Assembly: GCA_021784715.1 (NCBI GenBank)
Contig: JAJYHP010000033.1
Span: forward strand, 1 to 13,033
Direction: 5' to 3'
Origin: a bacterium
GTDB lineage: Bacteria; Eremiobacterota; Eremiobacteria; Baltobacterales; Baltobacteraceae
DNA length: 13,033 nucleotides
Each line of letters starts with the position of its first letter. Positions within the stretch are counted from its first letter, which is position 1. Below the pieces are notes generated by a model. The model searched no databases, was not told the origin of the DNA, and saw nothing but the letters and a program-made list of their open reading frames with translations. The translations under genes and the position numbers were made by a program. This document shows, in pieces, positions 7,540-13,033 of the stretch.

Positions 7540-8859
7540 GCTCTCGCCGCGAGCGCGCTTCCGCGCGGCAAAAATCGCATAGACCGGGAGCCCGCCGGCG
7601 ATGATTCCCCAGCCGATGAGCGTGTCGACCGGCGCTTTATAGAGCGCTCCCGCCACGATCGAAAACGCGATCGCCGTAAAAAGCGCGGTCGAATACGGGT
7701 GCAAAGGAACCTGCATATAGGGCTGCGGCGCGCCGCCGCGTGCGTCGCGCGCGCGAATGATAAAAAGTGCGATGCCGGCGAGCATAAGAAACAGAAAATC
7801 GGCGCTGGTAATATAGTTGAGCAATTGGTCGTAACTGCGAGAGAGCGTTAACGCCACGACGATAACCGCCTGAATGAGGATCGCAACAATCGGTGCGCCG
7901 GTGCGCGGATCGAGCTTTGCGAACGCGCGGAAGAAAAGTCCGTCGACTCCCATTTGATAATAGACGCGCGGTGCGGTGAGAAGTTGGTTGCTGACGAATC
8001 CGAGTAACGATAGCGCCACGACGGCACCGACGATTCGCTCGGCGACCGGTCCGAACGTCACGCGCGCGACATCGGCGATCGGCGTCGTCGTCGCTGCGAG
8101 TCCGGAAATTCCGAGTGCGTGTACGAGCACGGCATTAATCGCAACGTAGATCGCGGTGACGCCGAGCACGCCGAGTGCGAGCCCTCGCGGAAGCGAACGA
8201 ACCGGATCGCGAATCTCCGCCGAGACATAGGTGCCCGGTCCCCACCCGAGATACGAAAAGAGCACCGGAAGCATTGCGGCACCGAGCAGTCCGAGCGAGG
8301 GTTGCGGCGCCGCAGCAACCGCGGCGGCGGGCGCACGCGGCGCCACGAGTGCGATGACGATAAAGCATGCGAAAGCGAGAATCTTCGCGAGCAGAAAGCC
8401 GTTCTGCGTGTTGGCACCCGAGCGCACGCCGAACGCGTTGATTGCGGTGAAAAGCAGCACCGCAGCGATCGCGAGCGCGGCGAGCGTCGCCGGCGTCGAC
8501 GCGATTCCCAGCACCGGTGCGGCGTAACCGGCAAAGGCGATCGCCGCCGAGGCGGCCCCGCCGCTCATCGCAATGAAGAGCAGCATCCAGCCGAAAACAA
8601 ATGCCAGCGCCGGATGAAAAGCGTCGCGCAGGTACGCATAGAGGCCGCCGTCGAGCGGGCGCCGGGCGGCGAGTTCGCCGAGAACGAGGGCGCCCAACAG
8701 CGATATAATACCGCCGAGCACCCACGCTCCGAGCATCGCAGCCGGGGTTCCGAGGTCGCGCGCGACGACCGACGGCGTGCGAAATATTCCCGAACCGATG
8801 ACACCGCCGATGGTAACGAGCGCTACATCGAGCGTCCCGAGCCGACGGCGTAGCTTCAC
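7531..8859 (-). CDS. APC-superfamily amino-acid permease
   Basis: A 442-residue inner-membrane transporter with about twelve hydrophobic helices. The N-terminal LGTLDVALVTIGGVIGSGIFRTP is the first-helix motif of the APC superfamily (the GSGIF unwound region binds the substrate amino group). Helix three contains ELAARRPLDGGLYAYLRDAF, the usual E-x-P-x-x-GG-x-Y-like element. The C-terminal half keeps FSYLGWGPGTYVSAEIRDPVR, typical of the helix 6 region. The likely role is uptake or exchange of amino acids; substrate cannot be read from sequence. I chose the GTG at 8859 because it lies just before the first helix and overlaps the ispH stop as GTGA, suggesting translational coupling. The frame remains open to 9114, but that arginine-rich stretch is antisense-style readthrough of ispH. 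Last gene of the four-gene minus-strand operon. Confidence 0.9.
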   Translation of the reverse strand: MKLRRRLGTLDVALVTIGGVIGSGIFRTPSVVARDLGTPAAMLGAWVLGGIISLLGALVLGELAARRPLDGGLYAYLRDAFHPALAFVFGWMLLFIAMSGGAASAAIAFAGYAAPVLGIASTPATLAALAIAAVLLFTAINAFGVRSGANTQNGFLLAKILAFACFIVIALVAPRAPAAAVAAAPQPSLGLLGAAMLPVLFSYLGWGPGTYVSAEIRDPVRSLPRGLALGVLGVTAIYVAINAVLVHALGISGLAATTTPIADVARVTFGPVAERIVGAVVALSLLGFVSNQLLTAPRVYYQMGVDGLFFRAFAKLDPRTGAPIVAILIQAVIVVALTLSRSYDQLLNYITSADFLFLMLAGIALFIIRARDARGGAPQPYMQVPLHPYSTALFTAIAFSIVAGALYKAPVDTLIGWGIIAGGLPVYAIFAARKRARGESAG

Positions 8860-9806
8860 GCGCCGGCGGAAGTTTGCAGCAGCGCGAGTTCTTTCGGAGG
8901 AGCGAAGATAATCGCCGGTTCGCGTTCGCCGAAATCGACGACGACGGCGTCGCCGACGAGTTCGCGGATTCGATCGACGATGCGCGCCACGAGCGTCTCG
9001 GGCGATGAGGCCCCGGCGGTGACGCCGATTCGCGCGTGCCCGACAAACCACTCCGCGCGAAGTTGTTCGGTGCAATCGACGAGATAGGCCGCCGCGCCGA
9101 TCTGTTCGGCGCATTCGCGGAGGCGTTGCGAATTCGAACTATTCTCCGAACCGACGACGACGACCACGCTCACCGCAGCGGCCAACGCCTTTACCGCGAC
9201 TTGGCGATTCTGCGTTGCGTAGCAAATATCGCTGCGTGCGGGTTCGCGCAGCGCCGGAAAACGCTCGCGCAATGCAGCGAGGATCGCCACCGTGTCGTCG
9301 AGGGAGAGCGTCGTCTGCGTGACGACGGCAACGCGCTGGGGATCGGGAACCGAGACCGCGAGCGCCTGCTCGACATCTTCAACCAAGGCGATGCCGCCGG
9401 GAACGTGTCCCAGCGTGCCGTCGACTTCATCGTGATTCCGATGGCCGACGAGTAAAACGAAGTAGCCGTCTTTCGCGAAGCGTAGTGCTTCGAGATGCAC
9501 CTTTGAGACCAGCGGGCAGGTCGCATCGACGATGCGTAGCCGACGTTCGCGCGCTTCTTTTTGCACCGCCGGCGAGACGCCGTGCGCGCTGAAGACCGCC
9601 AACGCACCGTTCGGGATCTCTTCAAACCCTTCGACGAAGACGACGCCGCGTGCGCGTAGACCCTCGACGACCTCGCGGTTGTGCACGATCTCACGGCGAA
9701 CGTAGAGCGGAGCGCCGTGCGCTTCGATGAGCTGTTCGACGATATCGATGGCGCGGTCGACGCCGGCGCAGAAGCCGCGCGGATTGGCTAGCAAAATCTC
9801 GGTCAT
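8856..9806 (-). CDS. ispH: 4-hydroxy-3-methylbut-2-enyl diphosphate reductase
   Basis: The terminal enzyme of the MEP isoprenoid pathway, a cytosolic [4Fe-4S] protein reducing HMBPP to IPP and DMAPP. At 316 residues it is of normal length. The cluster ligands are C13 (NPRGFCAGVDRA), C97 (VDATCPLVSKVH) and C195 (DICYATQNRQ). Substrate-binding residues are in place: H42, H75 (SAHG), H125 and the proton-relay E127 (GHRNHDEVDGT), TQTTLS, GSENSSNSQRL and the late GASSPE. The ATG at 9806 directly precedes the conserved ILLANPRGFCAGV; no strong ribosome site is seen. It follows the alcohol dehydrogenase gene by 16 bases and overlaps the permease start by 4 bases, so it is the third gene of an operon with genes that have no obvious isoprenoid role. 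Identification is secure. Confidence 0.97.
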   Translation of the reverse strand: MTEILLANPRGFCAGVDRAIDIVEQLIEAHGAPLYVRREIVHNREVVEGLRARGVVFVEGFEEIPNGALAVFSAHGVSPAVQKEARERRLRIVDATCPLVSKVHLEALRFAKDGYFVLLVGHRNHDEVDGTLGHVPGGIALVEDVEQALAVSVPDPQRVAVVTQTTLSLDDTVAILAALRERFPALREPARSDICYATQNRQVAVKALAAAVSVVVVVGSENSSNSQRLRECAEQIGAAAYLVDCTEQLRAEWFVGHARIGVTAGASSPETLVARIVDRIRELVGDAVVVDFGEREPAIIFAPPKELALLQTSAGA

Positions 9807-9822
9807 AGGCGGATGGTACAGC

Positions 9823-10866
9823 CTACGCCCCCGGGTTCAGTAAGACCTTGATGGCGAGACGCTGGTCCATCGCGGCGTAGCCCTCGGCGACGCGATCGAG
9901 CGCGATCCGACGATCGAAGACGCGCCCCGGGTGGATTTGCCCGGCGACGCAGGCCGCCATCAGCGTCTCGATATAGGCGCGCGCCGGTGCGAGCCCGCCG
10001 CGTAGGCTGAGGTTCTTGAGGAAAACGGAGCGGAGATCGGGGAGCTTCACGTTATGCGGAACGCCGACGAACGTCACCGTGCCGCCGGGGCGCGCGGCCG
10101 CGATCGCGAGGTTGAAACTCTCTTCGTTCCCGACCGCCTCGACGATCGAGGGGGCGCCGCCTTGGGTCATTTTGAGCAGACGCTCGAGCGTCTGCGGATC
10201 GTGCGAGTCGAGGCAATCGTCGGCGCCGAAATCGGCGGCGATCTTCAGGCGTTCGGCGTTATGTCCGACGGCGATGACGCGCGCGGCGCGATGGACGCGC
10301 GCGGCGGAGAGCACCGCGCAGAGACCGACTGCGCCGTCCCCGACGACGATGACGGTTCCGCCGTTGCCGGCACCGGCGGTCGTGGCGCCGTGATGGCCGG
10401 TCGCCATCACGTCGCACAAGGTTGCCGCATCGGCGAGCATCTCGTCGTTGTCGCGCATCGCTTCATGCATGACGGCAAGCGTGCCGTCGGCGTACGGAAC
10501 GCGGACGAACTCCGCTTGCGCGCCGTTCGCATCGTCGCCCCAAAAACTGCCGTGTTCGCACGAGGTCTGTAATCCTTGTCGGCAATAGGCGCAGGTGCCG
10601 TCGCCGATTGCAAAGGGAGCGATCACGGCATCGCCGGGCTTCACGTTGCGCACCGCGGAGCCGACCTCTTCGACGATGCCGATAAATTCGTGGCCGGTAC
10701 GCTCGCCGGGCTCGCGTTCGACGACTCCGCGGTAAAACCACAAGTCGCTGCCGCAGATCGCCGCGCGCGTGACGCGGACGATAGCATCGGTCGCTTCGCG
10801 GAGCGACGGGTCGGGGACGTTCTCCAGGCGCACGTCGCGCGTGCCGTGATAGACGGTTGCTTTCAT
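9823..10866 (-). CDS. Zinc-dependent alcohol dehydrogenase (MDR superfamily)
   Basis: A 347-residue medium-chain dehydrogenase/reductase. The catalytic zinc site is C38 (ICGSD) with H59-E60 (GHEF) and probably the C151-D152 region. The structural-zinc lobe is DGTCAYCRQGLQTSC, with C92, C95 and C103; the first of the usual four cysteines is Asp89, a variant I recall as common in this subfamily. The NAD(P)-binding Rossmann motif is VVGDGAVG (174-181), with AVGHNAERL following the next strand. It is likely an NAD(P)-dependent oxidoreductase for an alcohol or aldehyde; the substrate is unknown. The ATG at 10866 shares one base with the stop of the upstream hydrolase (TGATG); a GTG one codon earlier would give a GTGA overlap. 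It is the second gene of the minus-strand operon. The adjacent hydrolase suggests linked ester or aldehyde metabolism, which is inference only. Confidence 0.93.
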   Translation of the reverse strand: MKATVYHGTRDVRLENVPDPSLREATDAIVRVTRAAICGSDLWFYRGVVEREPGERTGHEFIGIVEEVGSAVRNVKPGDAVIAPFAIGDGTCAYCRQGLQTSCEHGSFWGDDANGAQAEFVRVPYADGTLAVMHEAMRDNDEMLADAATLCDVMATGHHGATTAGAGNGGTVIVVGDGAVGLCAVLSAARVHRAARVIAVGHNAERLKIAADFGADDCLDSHDPQTLERLLKMTQGGAPSIVEAVGNEESFNLAIAAARPGGTVTFVGVPHNVKLPDLRSVFLKNLSLRGGLAPARAYIETLMAACVAGQIHPGRVFDRRIALDRVAEGYAAMDQRLAIKVLLNPGA

Positions 10867-11657
10867 CACTTCGCTGGACCCCCGGCGGAGCTCCGCGGTT
10901 GCACGCTCGGGAAAACCTCGTCGGCGAAGGCTCGCACGATCGCGGTAAAACGCGCGCTCTCGCGCAACGGTGCGGAATGATCGGCCCCGGCGACGATCTC
11001 GCGCCGCGCGTGCGGCGCGTTGCGCAGATATCGCGATTCGTCGGAGCGAAAGATGAGATCGTATTCACCGTTGACGACGAGCAGTGGGTGGTCGTACAGC
11101 GCGATCAGGTCGCTTTGACGCATGCCGTGCACCGCCATCTCGCTCGTTGAATCGAGGACGCGTGGATCGAACGGAATCCCTTCGATCTCGCGCGCCCATT
11201 CATCGCCCACGACGGCGCGCAATGAAAGCGATGCAATCGAACGGTAGAGCGGATCGGGAAGCGCGCCCATCGCTTGCGCCATCACGCGAAACGGTAAGCG
11301 CTTCCATCCGTCAAAATCGTAGGTGGCGCCGGCGAGAAGTAACGCGCGACTTGCGTCGAGATGTTGCGAAAAATAGCGCACGGCGACGAAACCGCCGAGC
11401 GAATAACCGACGACCAGCGGCGGCGCCGCACATGCTGCGAGCGCGTCATCGATCGCTGCGGTAACGTGTGCGATATCGAACGGCTCGTTCACGCGCCCGC
11501 CGTGCCCGGGCAGATCGATTGCGACCGCATAATAGCGGTCGGCAAGGGCGGCTGCATGCCGGGCCCAGATCGCCTTCCCCAAACGCAGGCCGTGGAGGAA
11601 GAGAATCGGGGGGCGTCCGCGCTCCCCGTACGTTGCGATGGTCGAGGCGTCGTTCAT
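10866..11657 (-). CDS. Alpha/beta hydrolase
   Basis: A 263-residue alpha/beta-hydrolase fold enzyme, probably cytosolic. The triad is visible: nucleophile S86 in GYSLGG, D200 in NGEYDLIF, H227 in GADHSAP. The oxyanion-hole LHGLRLG (21-27) follows the first strand (PPILF), and AIDLPGHGGR is the next family landmark. Such proteins include esterases, lactonases, haloperoxidase-like and MhpC-like enzymes; nothing here fixes the substrate. The start ATG at 11657 has only a weak ribosome site. It is the first gene of the four-gene minus-strand operon, divergent from the gene at 11717, so the operon promoter should lie in the 59 bases between them. Its stop overlaps the dehydrogenase start. Confidence 0.9.
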   Translation of the reverse strand: MNDASTIATYGERGRPPILFLHGLRLGKAIWARHAAALADRYYAVAIDLPGHGGRVNEPFDIAHVTAAIDDALAACAAPPLVVGYSLGGFVAVRYFSQHLDASRALLLAGATYDFDGWKRLPFRVMAQAMGALPDPLYRSIASLSLRAVVGDEWAREIEGIPFDPRVLDSTSEMAVHGMRQSDLIALYDHPLLVVNGEYDLIFRSDESRYLRNAPHARREIVAGADHSAPLRESARFTAIVRAFADEVFPSVQPRSSAGGPAK

Positions 11658-11716
11658 CGCCGAACAACCTGCGCGCCGCGCCTAGGTTTCGCCTGCACGC
11701 GGCGAATGAGGCGAAC
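11658..11716. promoter_or_regulatory. Divergent promoter region with AACCT/AGGTT inverted repeat
   Basis: This 59-base gap separates the hydrolase operon from the plus-strand gene at 11717. It holds AACCT (11666-11670) and its complement AGGTT (11684-11688) around 13 GC-rich bases, which could be a small operator. A GAGG ribosome site (11708-11711) serves the plus-strand gene. I see no convincing -35/-10 pair. Low confidence for the operator. Confidence 0.3.
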
Positions 11717-12262
11717 ATGCAACCGATTCAAGCGCTCGCTCTTCTCCTCGCGTTTGCCCCGCAGCAGACGCCGACCGCAATTCCGACGCAGCCGCCGGTC
11801 ATGGCGGCGCCGCCGCTGGCACCATTGCCCAGCGATACGCTCGATAACGGCCCTTGCCTGGACTCCCCGCGCGCCGTACCGCTCGATCTGCAGGCCCCGG
11901 TGACGGTCGGGAATCAGATCGTGCGAATCGACAAGGTCGTCTCGACCGATTCGATGATGCCCGGCGAGGTCATCGGTTATCTCTATACGCTTCAGGACGG
12001 CACGACCTGGCTCGGGCAGCGGACCCCCGATTACATGTCTGCCGCCGATTCGCGGGCGATCAACCTCGTGCTCGCCGCCTCGCGGCTCCCAGCCGATACC
12101 GAGATCGCCTTCCCACCGCAGATGCGCTACGGCGTGGCCACGCACTACCGGCAGTTCTTCCCGGTCCAGATTCAAGCGAGCGCTCTGCCGGCGCTCCGGG
12201 TGCGGATCGATCCGTGCGTCGCCTGGCCCTCGGGGCGCCAGCTCCCCGATCCACGCCTCTGA
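11717..12262 (+). CDS. Hypothetical protein, possibly exported
   Basis: A 181-residue protein I do not recognise. The first residues, MQPIQALALLLAFA, are a short hydrophobic stretch followed by a Gln/Pro/Thr-rich and Pro/Ala-rich linker (about 15-45). This looks like a weak signal peptide plus spacer, though the n-region lacks a positive charge. The remaining domain (about 50-181) alternates short strands (VTVGNQIVRIDKVV, EVIGYLYTLQDGTTWLGQR) with one helix (ADSRAINLVLAASRL), and carries two cysteines (NGPC and DPCVAWP) that could pair outside the cytoplasm. The ATG at 11717 is chosen for GAGG five bases upstream and the hydrophobic start; the frame upstream overlaps the antisense hydrolase. 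The gene ends four bases before the CIRCE element of hsp20, so readthrough into hsp20 is possible. Confidence 0.7.
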   Translation: MQPIQALALLLAFAPQQTPTAIPTQPPVMAAPPLAPLPSDTLDNGPCLDSPRAVPLDLQAPVTVGNQIVRIDKVVSTDSMMPGEVIGYLYTLQDGTTWLGQRTPDYMSAADSRAINLVLAASRLPADTEIAFPPQMRYGVATHYRQFFPVQIQASALPALRVRIDPCVAWPSGRQLPDPRL

Positions 12263-12266
12263 CGGG

Positions 12267-12293
12267 TTAGCACTTGATGCATCCGACTGCTAA
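12267..12293. promoter_or_regulatory. CIRCE operator (HrcA-binding site) upstream of hsp20-lon
   Basis: The sequence reads TTAGCACTT, nine bases (GATGCATCC), then GACTGCTAA. The established CIRCE consensus is TTAGCACTC-N9-GAGTGCTAA, so 16 of 18 arm positions match, with exactly the expected nine-base spacer. CIRCE binds the heat-shock repressor HrcA. The site lies 21 bases before the hsp20 start at 12314, as is usual for CIRCE at the 5' end of a heat-shock transcript. I could not identify the matching -35/-10 promoter, which would have to lie in the end of the upstream gene or overlap the site. Confidence 0.87.
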
Positions 12294-12313
12294 TGGTATG
12301 GGTTAGGGGTGCA

Positions 12314-12703
12314 ATGGAGTTTGTAATTCGCGGGCGGTGCGGGCGATTTGAACCCAACGCCGACGCCTTCCTCGACGAAGAGCGGGGCGCACTCGTCGTC
12401 ACGCTCGAGGTCGCCGGAGTCGCGCCGGAATCGCTACGCTTGACGGTCGAGGCGGATCGCCTCCTGATCGCCGGGCGCCGCTTCGATACGCTGCCGCAGC
12501 GTCGCGGTTCGTTCGTGCTCAAAGAGATCGCCTTCGGTGAATTCGGCCGCGAACTCCACCTGCCCGTCCCGGTCGATATCGAGCGGACCTCGGCGACCTA
12601 CCTCGACGGCTTGCTCTCCATCGTGTTGCCCATCGCAGCGACTGCATATATTCCGACCGCGCGAAATGACGTGCGGATCATCGTGCAAAGGATCGTCATC
12701 TAA
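12314..12703 (+). CDS. Small heat-shock protein Hsp20 (alpha-crystallin family)
   Basis: A 129-residue ATP-independent holdase that binds unfolding proteins in the cytosol. The alpha-crystallin domain covers about residues 16-115. Landmarks are NADAFLDEERGALVVTLEVAGV, ESLRLTVEADRLLIAGRR, the strand region FVLKEIAFGEFGRELHLP and the late YLDGLLSIVLPIA, which contains the G-x-L motif of the family. The C-terminal tail is short. I prefer the ATG at 12314, which follows AGGGG by four bases; an in-frame ATG at 12293 overlaps the last base of the CIRCE operator and has no ribosome site. The lon start comes one base after the stop, so the two are almost certainly co-transcribed and probably repressed by HrcA through the operator upstream. 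Confidence 0.93.
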   Translation: MEFVIRGRCGRFEPNADAFLDEERGALVVTLEVAGVAPESLRLTVEADRLLIAGRRFDTLPQRRGSFVLKEIAFGEFGRELHLPVPVDIERTSATYLDGLLSIVLPIAATAYIPTARNDVRIIVQRIVI

Positions 12704-12704
12704 C

Positions 12705-13033
12705 ATGGCCGCGAAAGCGAAACCCATCGTCCCCGCCGGGCTGCTCGGCATTCTGCCGTTGCAGGAAGCCGTGCTGTTCCCCAATACCGTCATTCCGCTT
12801 GCGGTTGTAAAGAAGCCGGGAATTCGGCTCGTCGAAGAGGCAATCCGCGAAGGTCGTCCGATCGGCTTGACCGTTCTGAAGGACCGCGAGATCGAAAATC
12901 CGGGCCCCGACGACGTCGAACGTATCGGCACCATCGGCGTGATTCAAAAAATGCTGAAGGTTCCCGACGGCACGCTGCGTTGCATCGTGGCCGGCCAATC
13001 GGTGTTCCGTATCGAGCAGTTCACGCAGAGCGA
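12705..13033 (+). CDS. lon: ATP-dependent protease Lon, N-terminal part; continues past window
   Basis: The 109 visible residues are the Lon substrate-binding (LAN, PUA-like) domain. GILPLQEAVLFPNTVIPLAV matches the family opening that usually reads LPLRD-x-VVFPxMxxPL. It continues with IRLVEEAIREG, IGLTVLKDREIENP, RIGTIGVIQKMLKVPDGTLRCIVAG and VFRIEQF, all in register with known Lon N-domains. The AAA+ and Ser-Lys protease domains lie beyond the window. The ATG at 12705 is one base after the hsp20 stop, with AAAGGA 12 bases upstream inside hsp20. Cytosolic protein-quality-control protease, here apparently in one heat-shock operon with hsp20. Confidence 0.95.
   Translation, partial: MAAKAKPIVPAGLLGILPLQEAVLFPNTVIPLAVVKKPGIRLVEEAIREGRPIGLTVLKDREIENPGPDDVERIGTIGVIQKMLKVPDGTLRCIVAGQSVFRIEQFTQS

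Noticed and set aside
8119..8853. 244-codon plus-strand open frame opposite the permease
   Set aside because: Its Arg/Glu-rich, low-complexity composition is what antisense of a hydrophobic, GC-rich gene gives; no ribosome site or domain.
8860..9114. Upstream extension of the permease frame into ispH
   Set aside because: The 85 residues are very arginine-rich and are read in another frame of ispH on the same strand; the permease fold begins right after the GTG at 8859.

Overview
This is a GC-rich bacterial chromosome segment of ordinary housekeeping and stress genes. It contains no mobile element, CRISPR array, tRNA or rRNA that I can see. Shine-Dalgarno sequences, a CIRCE operator, the MEP isoprenoid enzyme IspH, a Zn-dependent dehydrogenase and a gamma-alpha fused 2-oxoacid:ferredoxin oxidoreductase point to a bacterium of an under-sampled high-GC lineage. 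I lean towards Eremiobacterota (WPS-2) on general impression only. Actinobacterial, Chloroflexota or Armatimonadota relatives cannot be excluded without a phylogeny.

Layout. Positions 1-1164 hold the 3' two thirds of groEL, closed by a strong Rho-independent terminator (1189-1227). A structured leader with an 11-bp hairpin (1314-1339) precedes a membrane-bound cyclic-di-GMP signalling protein (MASE1, degenerate GGDEF, intact EAL; 1460-3640). Next is korAB (3737-6588), a two-subunit 2-oxoacid:ferredoxin oxidoreductase with overlapping genes. A small DUF4282-like membrane protein (minus, 6608-6940) converges on korB and diverges from a 159-residue protein with a Cys-Cys-Pro motif (7055-7534).

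A tightly packed minus-strand operon runs from 11657 down to 7531: alpha/beta hydrolase, Zn-dependent alcohol dehydrogenase, ispH, amino-acid permease. Its junctions are a 1-nt overlap, a 16-nt gap and a 4-nt overlap. The permease and the 159-residue gene end on one shared TTAA.

The right end returns to the plus strand: an unknown 181-residue protein (11717-12262), then a near-consensus CIRCE element (12267-12293), hsp20 (12314-12703) and, 1 nt later, the start of lon (12705 to the window end). The CIRCE element suggests that the small heat-shock chaperone and the Lon protease are under HrcA control. With groEL at the other end of the window, this segment carries three protein-quality-control genes.

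I did not find a clearly novel defence or mobile system. The points most worth a second look are the CIRCE-hsp20-lon arrangement, the inactive-looking GGDEF paired with an intact EAL behind a MASE1 sensor, the hairpin leader, and the unusual operon setting of ispH.
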